Shown: positions 1 through 9,717, numbered from the stretch's first letter. The stretch: 43,929 nt of DNA from [Clostridium] polysaccharolyticum (GCF_900111595.1 NZ_FOHN01000025.1:1-43929); one strand, 5' to 3'. The notes: generated by a model not told the origin, from the letters alone. Translations and numbers: made by a program.

Positions 1-252
1 ATGCAGTCTGCAGACACCGATTTCGATCAGGATTTCACCTGTACTTGACTGCTGGCTTGTGTTCTGTTTTGGTTTCAGTGGAATGAATTTTACTTCCTGT
101 TTCTTTGTCTGGTAATCATGCAGCCATTTTCCAAAGGTTGAGGGCTTGATGTTATTTTCCTGACACCAGGAAAGACTGGTCTTTCCACTGGACAGAAAGT
201 TCTGGATGTGTTGTTCTCGTTCTTGCTTGGATGTATATTTTCGTTTCTCCAT
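1..252 (-). CDS. tnpA: IS66-family TnpA (OrfA) protein, partial at window edge
   Basis: Read on the minus strand, an ATG at 252-250 opens a frame that stays open to the window edge (84 codons seen). It starts MEKRKYTSKQEREQHIQNF and continues with a helix-turn-helix-like stretch containing SLSWCQENNIKPSTFGKWLHDY, typical of the small basic first ORF of IS66 elements, which is needed for transposition together with TnpB and TnpC. A good ribosome site (AGGAGG on the minus strand, about 261-266) sits 8-9 bases before the start. The 3' end, and the tnpB/tnpC genes expected after it, lie outside the window. Family assignment is from motif recognition only. Confidence 0.75.
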   Translation of the reverse strand, partial: MEKRKYTSKQEREQHIQNFLSSGKTSLSWCQENNIKPSTFGKWLHDYQTKKQEVKFIPLKPKQNTSQQSSTGEILIEIGVCRLH

Positions 253-331
253 TTATACTGCCTCCTAACTTTTTTGTATAGTATAATGGAAGAAACGTGG
301 ATTGAGGAGGCGTATCTGAGTTGACGGTTAC
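1..331 (-). mobile_element. IS66-family insertion sequence, left-end part
   Basis: The element covers the tnpA start and about 80 bases of leader. On the minus strand it begins GTAACCGTCAACTCAGATAC, reading leftwards from position 331; GTAA-type tips are usual for IS66 ends. The next bases (332-339, ATTTAAAT) would be one copy of the 8-bp target duplication; the other copy is outside the window. The reading frame that begins right after the boundary is a gene lacking its 5' part, which supports an insertion junction here. The exact tip is inferred. Confidence 0.6.
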
Positions 332-345
332 ATTTAAATAATAGA

Positions 346-756
346 ATGAGGAAAGAAGCTGACAAGAACAGTGTACTGATAACCTCTATGCCAGGAAGTA
401 TAGACCGATTTATTAAGTTTGATCATATTATATCAGGAATTCCGTATATTATTATGTCAACGAGCATGCCTGATTTAATCATTATTTCTGTATCACTATT
501 TGTGGAAATACCAGAAATAAAAAGATTGAAACACTATATTGAAGAGAATATTGGTTCCAAACTTCTTATCTATGTTTCAAAGCATAACAGGGATGATGCG
601 GAGTATTCGGCAAACAACTATAACACGATTTTGAATTTAGATTCGACAAAAGATTATGCTAGGAGAATACATCTACTCACCAGAGTGAAAGCATTTTCAG
701 AGGAAGATCTTGATAATGGAAAAATGTTTGAATATATTTATAGAATGTTAACATAG
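346..756 (+). CDS. 5'-truncated protein, possibly a peptide-maturation system component
   Basis: The frame encodes 136 aa from the ATG at 346, but it is open upstream to about 334, right at the IS66 boundary, so the true N-terminus has probably been removed by the insertion. The protein has no clear membrane segment. It contains ITSMPGSIDRF and a hydrophobic stretch PDLIIISVSLF near residue 50. This loosely recalls the TIGR04066-type proteins that accompany radical-SAM (CcpM-type) cysteine-rich peptide systems, but I cannot confirm that. It lies 16 bases upstream of an ABC exporter with a shared ribosome-site region, so the two were probably one operon. Likely non-functional as it stands. Confidence 0.45.
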   Translation: MRKEADKNSVLITSMPGSIDRFIKFDHIISGIPYIIMSTSMPDLIIISVSLFVEIPEIKRLKHYIEENIGSKLLIYVSKHNRDDAEYSANNYNTILNLDSTKDYARRIHLLTRVKAFSEEDLDNGKMFEYIYRMLT

Positions 757-772
757 TAGGAGGTAATTCAAA

Positions 773-2395
773 TTGAATTTGAAACAAGCATTATGGGACA
801 TAATTCTAAAAAATAAAGTCCTGTTTGTTTTGGGTATTCTGACATCTATATCTGAATTAGGTTTTTCTGTTCTACTTCCATACATTAATGGAAAAATAAT
901 AGATGACGGAATATTGAAAAAAAATATAGAACGATTATTTTATATGTGTATTGTCTTATGTGTTCTGCACCTATTACAATATGTATTTACCATATTTAGC
1001 TCCTATGTTTTTACAAAAATATCAAAGGAATATACGACTCATATTTATACAAAAATGATTCATAACATGCTTACGAAAAAACACGATTTTTTTGTTAATC
1101 AAAGTTCTGGTGAAATTTTACAAAGAATATCAGAATCATGGCAGTTGGAAGATGTATTTTCTGTAGAATTATTTCAGGCAGTATTATCATTGATATCCTT
1201 TTTTGTATCGTTGGTGCTGCTTATAAATATAAGTGTGAAGATGACTCTCCTTGCACTAGGAGCGGGAATGATTATTTTCATACTTTATTATTACGGATCT
1301 CAGGTTTTGGAAAAATATCTACCTAAGGTATTAGATATAAATATTAAACTTACGGCCCAATTAGAAGAAGTCATTTCTGGTATTTTTGAAATAAGAGTAA
1401 ATCAAGCACAACATTTATTTACAAAAGAAATAGATAAGGAAGCAAAAAGCAAATTAAAGGTAAATATGAAGCTGGCAGTATTTCCTTCAATGTATTTTAA
1501 TGCTACCACTACATTAACGTCATTACTTTTGGTTGGAATACTATATCTGTCTGGTTTGGATATCATTCATGGAACATTGACAGTTGGAACTTATTTTATG
1601 ATTACTACATATGTACAGATGGTCATAGCCCCTACCATGCAGATAGGATTTATTATAAACACATTGAAGCCAGTACTTATTATTGCAAACAGATTAAAAG
1701 AAAATTTTTCAGAGGAACAGGAAATTGATAATTGTAAAGAAGTATTAGAGAAATCGGAGGAGATCAATGTTCTTAACGTGGATTCAGTGGACTATGCATA
1801 TGTAGGAATGGAACCATTATTTTGTAATATGAATTTTAATATAAAAAAAGGAGAGACGGCACTATTTAGAGGATCCAATGGCAGTGGAAAATCTACCCTT
1901 ATCAATCTTCTATGTGGTGAAATAGTGGATTATAAAGGAAATATTAAACTAAATTCAAAAAATCTGGATTTGAGAAAATATACATCTGTTACACGACAGC
2001 ATCCATTTATTTTTAATAGGAATATAAAAGATAATATCATATTGGCACAAGAATATGATAATGTGAGATATGAGCATTTGCTTCAGAAGCTTCATTTTCG
2101 TGAATATTTTGATGATCATATTTTGAATGATGATTACATGTTAGAAGAAAGTGGTAAAAATTTGTCGGGAGGACAGACGAAGCTTATTGCATTTGCAAGA
2201 AGTATTTATTGTCAAAAGCCAGTGTTGATACTGGACGAAATTATCTCAAATATGGATTGTAAGATGAGAAACATCATAATAGAGTATTTAAAAGAAATAA
2301 AAAAGGATTATATCATTATCATTGTAGAACATACAGATGAATATGAGGAAATAGTAGATAGCATAATTTATATGGAGAATTTTAAGAATTGTTAG
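773..2395 (+). CDS. ABC exporter, fused membrane and ATPase domains
   Basis: This 540-aa protein has about six membrane helices in residues 1-310 followed by an ATPase domain. The ATPase carries Walker A GSNGSGKS (about residue 366), the signature LSGGQ (about 464), Walker B VLILDEI (about 483) and the H-loop histidine in IVEHT (about 520). It is therefore a half-transporter of the exporter (ABCB) type that works as a dimer. No N-terminal peptidase domain is present. The start is TTG at 773, preceded by TAGGAGG with good spacing. Its position behind a remnant of a possible peptide-maturation gene suggests export of a modified peptide, which is inference. IS66 has cut the operon upstream, so its original promoter is probably lost. 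Confidence 0.85.
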   Translation: MNLKQALWDIILKNKVLFVLGILTSISELGFSVLLPYINGKIIDDGILKKNIERLFYMCIVLCVLHLLQYVFTIFSSYVFTKISKEYTTHIYTKMIHNMLTKKHDFFVNQSSGEILQRISESWQLEDVFSVELFQAVLSLISFFVSLVLLINISVKMTLLALGAGMIIFILYYYGSQVLEKYLPKVLDINIKLTAQLEEVISGIFEIRVNQAQHLFTKEIDKEAKSKLKVNMKLAVFPSMYFNATTTLTSLLLVGILYLSGLDIIHGTLTVGTYFMITTYVQMVIAPTMQIGFIINTLKPVLIIANRLKENFSEEQEIDNCKEVLEKSEEINVLNVDSVDYAYVGMEPLFCNMNFNIKKGETALFRGSNGSGKSTLINLLCGEIVDYKGNIKLNSKNLDLRKYTSVTRQHPFIFNRNIKDNIILAQEYDNVRYEHLLQKLHFREYFDDHILNDDYMLEESGKNLSGGQTKLIAFARSIYCQKPVLILDEIISNMDCKMRNIIIEYLKEIKKDYIIIIVEHTDEYEEIVDSIIYMENFKNC

Positions 2396-2573
2396 ATTAT
2401 GAAAAAAGGGGTTGTTGCATATCACAATGGCTAATTTGACAGTCCCTTGCGCCCAGACAAGAATCTAGCCGTCCATTGAATCCACAGCAAATTCTAATCG
2501 AAATGGGTGTTCTGTAAACTGCATGTTCCAGAAAGCCTCGGCATCTTTTAAAACTCCCTAAAAACATACACAC

Positions 2574-2602
2574 ATGACAATACTAGCCACTTATGGTATA
2601 AT
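2574..2602 (+). promoter_or_regulatory. Sigma-A promoter for the M16C protease/era operon
   Basis: ATGACA at 2574-2579 and a perfect TATAAT at 2597-2602 are separated by 17 bases. TGG directly before the -10 box makes it an extended -10 promoter. It is 56 bases upstream of the protease start. The rest of the gap after the ABC exporter (2396-2573) holds nothing I can name. Confidence 0.7.
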
Positions 2603-2658
2603 ATAGCCTAGTTTGAGTACACTTACACTATATTGAAAGAAAAGGAAGGAAGAAGTGA

Positions 2659-5607
2659 ATGGCTAAGAGTGTGAAAAGCAGTAAAGAGTTGATGGATCTT
2701 CCAGCATATGTGTTAGAGCAGGAAGAAAATATAAAAGAGATTGGAAGCATTGGCTTGGTATTTCGCCATAAAAAAAGTGGAGCAAGGATAGTTGTCATAA
2801 GCAATGATGATGACAATAAAGTATTTTCGGCTGGTTTCCGGACTCCGCCACAGGATTCAACAGGAGTAGCACATATTGTGGAACATACTGTTTTATGCGG
2901 ATCTGAAAAATATCCGTCTAAAGATCCATTTGTAGAGCTGGCGAAAGGATCTTTGAACACCTTTTTAAATGCTATGACCTTTTCAGATAAAACGATATAT
3001 CCTGTTGCAAGCTGTAATGAAAAGGATTTTCAAAATCTGATGGAAGTTTATATGGATGCTGTATTTTATCCAAATATTTATAAAAAGAGAGCCATTTTCG
3101 AACAAGAGGGATGGTATTATGAGTTAGAAAATGAAGAGGCAGAACTGAAAATAAATGGTGTTGTGTACAATGAAATGAAAGGCGTCTTTTCTTCACCAGA
3201 GCAGAAGCTGTACCGGATGATTCAGGCATCTTTATATCCCGATACTACTTATGGAATAGAGTCAGGAGGAGATCCGGACGAAATACCGGAACTGACCTAT
3301 GAAGCCTATCTGGATTTTCATAAGAAATACTATCATCCGTCAAACAGTTATATCTACTTATACGGGGATATGGATATTGAAGAAAAACTAAACTGGATGG
3401 ATAAAGAATATTTAAGCAACTTTGAAAAAGAAACCATAGATTCAGAGATAAAAAAACAGCCAGCATTTGATAAAATGAAGATCATCCGTGATACCTATTC
3501 TGTTTCAGAAGGGGAAGCGGATAAAGCAGGTGCGTACTTAAGTTACAACGTAGTAGCAGGCACCAGTTTAAATAAGGAAATCTATCTGGCACTTGAGATT
3601 TTAGAGTCTGCACTAGTACAGTTTCCAGGTGCGCCATTAAAACAGGCACTGATTGATGCAGGAATAGGAAATGATATTTTAAGCGAACTGGAAAATGGCA
3701 TTTATCAGCCATACTTTGGCATTATTGCAAAAGAAGCTGAATTAAATAAAGAAGAAGAATTCTTGAAGGTAATTCGGGAAACATTACAGAAAATCTGCAA
3801 AGAGGGCATAAACAGGCAATCTCTTTTAGCAGCTATTAATTATCACGAATTCCGTTTTAAAGAAGGGGATTTTGGAAGTTATCCAAAGGGACTAATGTAC
3901 GGAATTACTGTACTTGACAGCTGGCTTTATGACGATGCATCGGCATTTATTCATCTTCAGGCTGAGAAAACTTATCAGAAGATGAAAAAAAATGTGGAGA
4001 CAGGATATTTTGAAGAACTGATTCAAACGTATTTTTTAGATAATCCGCATAGTTCACTAGTTATTCTAGAGCCGGAAGCAGGTTTAACAGCAAAGAAGGA
4101 GCAGGAGTTAAAAGAAAAGCTTGCTGCGTATAAAAAAACATTATCGAAAGAACAGCTGCAAGAAATTATAAAAGCCAATAAAGAATTAAGAACATGGCAG
4201 GAAACACCATCTACGAAGGAAGAACTAGAAAAGATTCCTCTTTTACAGCGTTCAGATATCAGAAAAGAAGTTCGTCCAATTCAAAATGAAAAATATAACA
4301 TTGCAAATGTAACGACTTTACATCATAATGTTACTACCAATGGAATTGGATATATTCGAATAGGATTTGCAGTAAATGACTATGTAGGATATGCCACAGA
4401 ACTTAGCCTGTTAAGTTATATATTAGGAAAGGCCAGCACGAAAGAATATGAGTACCAGCAGTTAGCCAACGAGGTTAATATATACACTGGTGGTATTGTA
4501 TATGATATGGAAAAGTATTCTGTCCGCTATGAACAAGATGTATATAAGCCATTTTTTGAAGTAACTATTAAGGTACTTTACGAAAATATTGGAAAAGCTA
4601 TGAAGCTTGTAGAGCAGGTGCTGTTTGAAAGCATATTAGAAGACCGTAAACGGTTAAAAGAAATTATTTCAGAAGCAAGGTCAAAAATGAAAATTAAGAT
4701 GAATTCTGAGGCCCATTCCCTTGCAGCAGCTAGGGCACTTTCTTATATTTCAAAAGAAAGCCAGTTTAATGACTGTCTAATTGGATGGTCTTATTACCAG
4801 TTTTTGTGTGATCTGGAAGAACATTTTGAAGAAAAAGCGGAACAGTTAGCAGAGACTTTAACACAGCTGATGGCAGGAATTTTCTGCAAAGAAAATATGA
4901 TTCTAAGCATTACTTGTGAAGAAGAAGGATTTTCAAAGTTTAAGTCAGAAGCAGAAGAGTTTGTTCATAGGGTTGAGGCTGCTAAGAAAGAGTCTTTCCT
5001 TGAGAAAAAGAAGGTGCTTCCAGAAGTTACCCCTGTTAATGAAGGAATTCTTACAGCAGGGCAGGTACAGTATGTTGCGTTAGCAGGAAAATGCCTTGAT
5101 AACGGACTTGCATATACAGGAGCTTTAAAAGTACTAAAAACCATTATGGCATATGAATATCTCTGGATTAACATTCGTGTAAAAGGTGGGGCATATGGGT
5201 GTATGTGTAATTTCCTTAGAAATGGAAACAGCTATTTTGTTTCGTACAGGGATCCCAATCTTTTGGAGACCATTGATGTTTACAAAGGGATAACGGATTT
5301 TGTGAAGAATTTTACCATTGACCAGAGAGATATGACGAAATTTGTATTAGGAACTGTCAGCACAACAGATAGGCCTTTGAATCCATGTGCAAAAGGAGAA
5401 CGTGCTTATTCCTGTTATATGTCTGAACTGGATGCAGAACTGCTGCAGAAAGAACGTGACAGCATTATTAACTGCCAGGAAGAAGATATCAGGGCATTAG
5501 CAGGCCAGATGGAGTCAATCTTTAAGCATTACATTATCTGTGCAGTGGGCAATGAAGATAAAATAAAAGAACAGGAAAGCGTGTTTGATAAAACATTTAA
5601 TTTATAG
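2659..5607 (+). CDS. M16C-family zinc metalloprotease (presequence-protease-like)
   Basis: This 982-aa protein is the right size for single-chain M16C proteases, which fold as two homologous halves forming a closed chamber for degrading peptides. The inverted zinc site HIVEH lies at residues 72-76 (two histidine ligands and the catalytic glutamate). The third ligand is probably E172 in the VVYNEMKG context about 95 residues on. The second half keeps an RVKGGAYG motif (around nt 5180-5210) usual for the C-terminal catalytic-chamber region. No signal peptide is seen, so it is probably cytoplasmic. The start has GGAAGGA ahead of it and its own promoter. It is followed after 3 bases by era, so the two are probably co-transcribed. 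Confidence 0.9.
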   Translation: MAKSVKSSKELMDLPAYVLEQEENIKEIGSIGLVFRHKKSGARIVVISNDDDNKVFSAGFRTPPQDSTGVAHIVEHTVLCGSEKYPSKDPFVELAKGSLNTFLNAMTFSDKTIYPVASCNEKDFQNLMEVYMDAVFYPNIYKKRAIFEQEGWYYELENEEAELKINGVVYNEMKGVFSSPEQKLYRMIQASLYPDTTYGIESGGDPDEIPELTYEAYLDFHKKYYHPSNSYIYLYGDMDIEEKLNWMDKEYLSNFEKETIDSEIKKQPAFDKMKIIRDTYSVSEGEADKAGAYLSYNVVAGTSLNKEIYLALEILESALVQFPGAPLKQALIDAGIGNDILSELENGIYQPYFGIIAKEAELNKEEEFLKVIRETLQKICKEGINRQSLLAAINYHEFRFKEGDFGSYPKGLMYGITVLDSWLYDDASAFIHLQAEKTYQKMKKNVETGYFEELIQTYFLDNPHSSLVILEPEAGLTAKKEQELKEKLAAYKKTLSKEQLQEIIKANKELRTWQETPSTKEELEKIPLLQRSDIRKEVRPIQNEKYNIANVTTLHHNVTTNGIGYIRIGFAVNDYVGYATELSLLSYILGKASTKEYEYQQLANEVNIYTGGIVYDMEKYSVRYEQDVYKPFFEVTIKVLYENIGKAMKLVEQVLFESILEDRKRLKEIISEARSKMKIKMNSEAHSLAAARALSYISKESQFNDCLIGWSYYQFLCDLEEHFEEKAEQLAETLTQLMAGIFCKENMILSITCEEEGFSKFKSEAEEFVHRVEAAKKESFLEKKKVLPEVTPVNEGILTAGQVQYVALAGKCLDNGLAYTGALKVLKTIMAYEYLWINIRVKGGAYGCMCNFLRNGNSYFVSYRDPNLLETIDVYKGITDFVKNFTIDQRDMTKFVLGTVSTTDRPLNPCAKGERAYSCYMSELDAELLQKERDSIINCQEEDIRALAGQMESIFKHYIICAVGNEDKIKEQESVFDKTFNL

Positions 5608-5610
5608 AGG

Positions 5611-6528
5611 ATGGATAGGACAATGAAAAGCAGTTATAAATCAGGTTTTGTAACATTAATAGGAAGACCGAATGTAGGAAAATCAACATTAATGAATCAG
5701 ATTATTGGGCAGAAAATTGCAATTACTTCTAGTAAGCCACAGACAACTAGAAACAGAATACAGACTGTCTACTCAGAAGAAGCAGGCCAGATTATTTTCC
5801 TGGATACGCCAGGTATTCATAAAGCCAAGAATAAACTTGGGGAATACATGGTGACGGTAGCAGAACGTACTCTGAATGAAGTAGATGTAATTTTGTGGCT
5901 TGTGGAACCTACTACCTTTATCGGAGCAGGGGAGCAGCATATTGCAGAAACTTTAAAGAGAGTCCGTACCCCAGTAATTTTAGTAATTAATAAAATGGAT
6001 ACTGTGAAAAAGCAAGAACTTCTTCCTGTTATTTCATCTTATCAGAAACTTTATGATTTTGCAGAGATAGTTCCGGTTTCTGCAATGAACGGAGAAAATA
6101 AAGAAAATCTTATTCATACTATTTTCTGTTATTTAGAAGAAGGTCCGCAGTTCTATGATGAGGATACTATTACAGATCAGCCAGAACGTCAGATTGTAGC
6201 GGAGCTGATCCGTGAAAAGGCACTTCGTCTTTTGAATGATGAAATTCCTCATGGAATAGCGGTTTCCATTGATAGAATGAAAGAACGCAAGGGTGGCAAA
6301 ATCATGGATATTGATGCTACTATTATTTGTGAAAGAGACTCCCATAAAGGAATCATCATTGGCAAAAAGGGAGCTATGTTAAAAAACATTGGCATGAATG
6401 CCCGTCGGGAAATTGAAAATCTTCTAGACCAGCAGGTGAATCTGCAGTTATGGGTAAAAGTAAGAAAAGACTGGCGAGACAGTGACCTGTTCCTTAAAAA
6501 TTATGGCTATAACAAAACAGAAATTTAA
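5611..6528 (+). CDS. era: GTPase Era
   Basis: Era is a GTPase with a KH RNA-binding domain that helps mature 16S rRNA and assemble the 30S subunit. The 305-aa protein shows G1 GRPNVGKST (residues 18-26), G3 DTPG (65-68), G4 NKMD and G5-like SAMNG, and a C-terminal KH domain with IIIGKKGAMLKNIG. The length is normal. An alternative ATG lies at 5623 (MKSSYKSGFV), close to the usual Era N-terminus. Directly downstream are yqzL-like and recO genes, an order often conserved in Firmicutes. Confidence 0.97.
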   Translation: MDRTMKSSYKSGFVTLIGRPNVGKSTLMNQIIGQKIAITSSKPQTTRNRIQTVYSEEAGQIIFLDTPGIHKAKNKLGEYMVTVAERTLNEVDVILWLVEPTTFIGAGEQHIAETLKRVRTPVILVINKMDTVKKQELLPVISSYQKLYDFAEIVPVSAMNGENKENLIHTIFCYLEEGPQFYDEDTITDQPERQIVAELIREKALRLLNDEIPHGIAVSIDRMKERKGGKIMDIDATIICERDSHKGIIIGKKGAMLKNIGMNARREIENLLDQQVNLQLWVKVRKDWRDSDLFLKNYGYNKTEI

Positions 6529-6599
6529 GTATCGCTGGCATAGAAAGATAGAAACTGGCAATCCTAATAATAAAGATAGAAAGGTTAGGGAGGCTGGTT

Positions 6600-6746
6600 A
6601 TGAGCGACAGAGAACTTTGGAAGTTATTTGAGAAAACAGGAAGTATTAATGATTATTTAAATTATGCCTGCACATGTGAAAGTAATTTGGATGGGGAAGA
6701 GATAGTGTGTCAGGAAAGTTATAAAGAGGATGAGTGTTTTGAGTAA
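6600..6746 (+). CDS. yqzL: YqzL-like small protein
   Basis: A 48-aa frame opens at ATG 6600 behind a strong GGGAGG site. It begins MSDRELWKLFEKTGSINDYL, matching my memory of the YqzL-like family (about 47 aa), a protein of unknown function usually encoded between era and recO. The tail is acidic and contains four cysteines, more than I would expect. Its last 17 bases overlap the recO start at 6730, implying translational coupling. The position between era and recO supports the call as much as the sequence does. Confidence 0.75.
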   Translation: MSDRELWKLFEKTGSINDYLNYACTCESNLDGEEIVCQESYKEDECFE

Positions 6747-7503
6747 CTCAAATTATAGAAATTCTGTTTCCTATATGGGTATGGTGCTTTCTGCCATGCC
6801 TGTTGGAGACTATGATCGGAGAGTTGTCCTATTAACAAAAGAATGTGGCAAAATATCTGCTTTTGCAAAAGGCGCTAGAAGACCAAATAGTGCCTTGCTT
6901 GCCTGTTCGCAGCCTTTTGCTTTCGGATATTTTACCATGATACAAGGGCGATCTTCCTATACTCTGCTGTCAGCGGATATCAGCAATTATTTTACTGATT
7001 TAAGAGAAGATTTAGATCTGGTAGCAATGGGCATGTACTTTTGTGAGTTTGCGGACTATTATGGGAGGGAAAATATAGAAGCTGCCCAGATGCTTAAATT
7101 GCTGTATCAGTCATTTCGGGCATTAAGTAAAAGAACCATTGATAAGAGCTTGATTCGATACATATTTGAGCAGAAAATGATGGTGATTAATGGGGAAGGA
7201 CCGCAGGTATTTACTTGTGTGAAATGCAATGAAAAGGCAGATTGTGAACATTCCTGGCTGTTTCATGTAAGAGAGGGCGGAGTTTTATGCGATACCTGCC
7301 GGCGTAATTACTTGGGCGGGTTTTATATAAGCCCAGCAGCTTTATACACCCTGCAGTATATACAGGCATCGTCTATTGAGAAACTGTTTACATTCCGTGT
7401 ATCGGAAGAAGTGCTAGGCGAGCTGGAACGGTTAAATGAGCAGTACCTTGACAATTATGTAGAGCGGAAATTCCGGTCATTGAAATTATTTGAGTCGTTT
7501 TAG
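6730..7503 (+). CDS. recO: DNA repair protein RecO
   Basis: RecO helps load RecA onto SSB-coated single-stranded DNA in the RecFOR pathway of gap repair. The 257-aa length is typical. The N-terminal OB-fold is visible (GMVLSAMPVGDYDRRVVLLTKECGK region), and a zinc-finger-like set of cysteines lies at about residues 162-190 (CVKC ... CDTC), usual in Firmicutes RecO. The start ATG at 6730 lies inside the upstream yqzL-like gene; GAGGA just before it may act as a ribosome site together with coupling. Confidence 0.92.
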   Translation: MSVLSNSNYRNSVSYMGMVLSAMPVGDYDRRVVLLTKECGKISAFAKGARRPNSALLACSQPFAFGYFTMIQGRSSYTLLSADISNYFTDLREDLDLVAMGMYFCEFADYYGRENIEAAQMLKLLYQSFRALSKRTIDKSLIRYIFEQKMMVINGEGPQVFTCVKCNEKADCEHSWLFHVREGGVLCDTCRRNYLGGFYISPAALYTLQYIQASSIEKLFTFRVSEEVLGELERLNEQYLDNYVERKFRSLKLFESF

Positions 7504-7544
7504 ATACACTTGGAAGCTGTCAGCAAAGGAAAAAGAAAAATCTG

Positions 7545-7573
7545 TTGAAAAAATACGCAATAAAGGGTAAAAT
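7545..7573 (+). promoter_or_regulatory. Sigma-A promoter for the lipoprotein-glyS pair
   Basis: TTGAAA at 7545-7550 and TAAAAT at 7568-7573 are separated by 17 bases, 51 bases upstream of the lipoprotein start. No terminator is obvious after recO, so read-through from the era operon is also possible. Confidence 0.6.
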
Positions 7574-7624
7574 AAAAAGAACCATGTTTGAAGCGGAGCG
7601 AGAAAAGGTAAAGGTGTAAAAATC

Positions 7625-8233
7625 ATGAAGAAAAAGGCTTTCGTAATGGGACTTTGTATTTGCCTTATGCTATCAGTTACTGGGTGTAAAGGAAGACTTG
7701 AAGCACTTAGGTTAGCAGACGTAAAGTCTGAAACTATTTTGCTTCGTAGTGACGGAAGCGTGCAGTCAGGTGCATATGAATCCTTCAATGAAATTTATTA
7801 TGATCAGGCTGAATTAAAGAAATTTATGAAAAAGCAGATTGAGGATTTTAATCGGGAACAAGGAGAAGAGTGTGTCAAGCTTGAAAAGTTTAAAATAGAA
7901 AAAAGGGACTCGAAGCATATTGCAAAGGCGGTTGTAACTTTTGATAATGTGAAACGGTACGGTTTAATGAATCAGTCAGAAATAGCAGAGTATACCATGA
8001 AAGAGGCAAAAGAAGCCGGAGTGCTTCCAGAGGTATTTACTGTGGCTTCTGATGGAAGCCGTGTTAATCAGAACAAAGTAACGGAAAATGCAGATTATAA
8101 AGTTTTGGTAATGAAGATGAAGGGAAAAGTGATATTCCCCGATACTGTCAAGTATTATAAAGACGTAATGTTACTGTCTCCTAACACCGTAGAAACTACG
8201 GAAGAAGAAAGAGCGGTAATCGTTTATAAATAA
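7625..8233 (+). CDS. Predicted lipoprotein of unknown function
   Basis: The 202-aa protein starts with a classic lipoprotein signal: MKKK, a hydrophobic stretch, then the lipobox LSVTGC with cysteine at residue 21. The mature part is charged, mixed alpha/beta in appearance, with no domain I recognise. It would sit on the outer face of the membrane after lipidation. The gene is 49 bases upstream of glyS and probably shares its transcript. Confidence 0.7.
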   Translation: MKKKAFVMGLCICLMLSVTGCKGRLEALRLADVKSETILLRSDGSVQSGAYESFNEIYYDQAELKKFMKKQIEDFNREQGEECVKLEKFKIEKRDSKHIAKAVVTFDNVKRYGLMNQSEIAEYTMKEAKEAGVLPEVFTVASDGSRVNQNKVTENADYKVLVMKMKGKVIFPDTVKYYKDVMLLSPNTVETTEEERAVIVYK

Positions 8234-8282
8234 AATACATGAATTATTCATGAAGAGAACAAGATAGAAAGGTGAATTGACT

Positions 8283-9671
8283 ATGGAAAAGACAATGGAG
8301 AAAATAGTTGCTTTGGCAAAAGCAAGAGGTTTTGTTTATCCAGGTTCAGAAATTTATGGAGGCTTAGCCAACACATGGGATTATGGAAATTTAGGTGTTG
8401 AATAAAAAAACAACGTTAAGAAGGCATGGTGGAAAAAGTTTATTCAGGAAAATCCTTATAATGTAGGTGTGGATTGTGCGATTCTTATGAACCCTCAGAC
8501 TTGGATTGCATCTGGACATTTAGGCGGTTTTTCTGATCCTTTAATGGATTGTAAAGAATGCCATGAAAGATTTCGTGCTGATAAAATTATTGAAGATTAT
8601 ATGCAGGAAAACAGCATTGCTATGGAAGGTTCTGTAGATGCTTGGTCCAATGAAGAAATGAGTACCTATATTGAAGAACATAATATCTGCTGTCCAAGCT
8701 GTGGAAAGCATAACTTTACAGAAATCCGTCAGTTTAACTTAATGTTCAAGACATTTCAGGGTGTTACAGAAGATGCAAAGAATACCGTATATTTAAGGCC
8801 TGAAACAGCACAGGGTATCTTTGTAAACTTTAAAAATGTACAGAGAACATCCCGTAAAAAAATTCCATTTGGCATCGGGCAAATTGGAAAATCTTTCAGA
8901 AATGAAATTACACCAGGGAACTTTACGTTCCGTACACGTGAATTTGAACAGATGGAATTAGAATTTTTCTGTGAACCAGATACAGATTTGGAATGGTTTG
9001 CATATTGGAAAGAGTTCTGTATTAACTGGTTAAAGGATCTTGGCATGAAAGAAGAGGAAATGCGTGTTCGTGATCATGAACAGGAAGAATTATCTTTCTA
9101 TTCCAAAGCAACATCTGATATTGAGTTTTTATTCCCATTTGGATGGGGGGAATTATGGGGTATTGCAGATAGGACAAATTATGATTTGACTCAACATATG
9201 AATGTATCCAAAGAAGATTTAAGTTATTTTGATGATGAAAAGAAGACAAAATATGTACCTTACGTTATTGAGCCATCTCTTGGTGCGGATCGTGTTGTAC
9301 TTGCTTTCCTGTGTGGTGCTTATGACGAAGAAGAATTAGAAGGCGAGGATGTAAGAACTGTTCTTCATTTTCATCCAGCATTAGCCCCAGTTAAAATTGG
9401 TGTACTTCCATTATCCAAGAAATTAGCAGATGGTGCAGGAAAAATTTATGCAGAGCTATCCAAATACTATAACTGTGAATATGATGATCGTGGAAACATT
9501 GGAAAGCGTTACAGAAGACAGGATGAAATAGGAACGCCTTTCTGTATTACGTATGACTTTGAGTCTGAGACGGATGGCTGTGTTACAGTACGTGATCGTG
9601 ATTCTATGGAACAGGAAAGAATTAAGATTGGAGAACTGAAAACCTATTTTGAAAAGAAATTTGAATTTTAA
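8283..9671 (+). pseudogene. glyS: Glycyl-tRNA synthetase with an in-frame stop
   Basis: From ATG 8283 (with AAAGGTG ahead) the frame reads [20 protein letters not shown] and runs in step to the natural end at 9671 (462 aa), except for TAA at 8403-8405. The codon lies where GlyRS normally has leucine in [13 protein letters not shown]; one base change at 8404 (TTA to TAA) explains it. The rest is complete, including class II motif 2 [25 protein letters not shown] (in part) and the anticodon-binding domain near [17 protein letters not shown] shorter product could start at GTG 8469, but it would lack the first 62 residues, including [10 protein letters not shown]. It is the alpha2 GlyRS, not GlyQS. 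It may be a sequencing error, a real lesion covered by a second enzyme, or read-through. Confidence 0.85.
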
Positions 9672-9684
9672 TATAAAATAAATA

Positions 9685-9717
9685 AAGTGCATTCTGCTTA
9701 GCGGGATGCACTTCTTT
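9685..9717 (+). terminator. Rho-independent terminator after glyS
   Basis: A 10-bp stem (9685-9694 with 9704-9713, one G-U pair) around a 9-base loop is followed by CTTCTTT. It closes the lipoprotein-glyS unit. Confidence 0.75.

Noticed and set aside
8234-8282. T-box leader for glyS
   Set aside because: Only 49 bases separate the lipoprotein gene from glyS, too short for a T-box, and no GGTGG-type antiterminator motif is seen.
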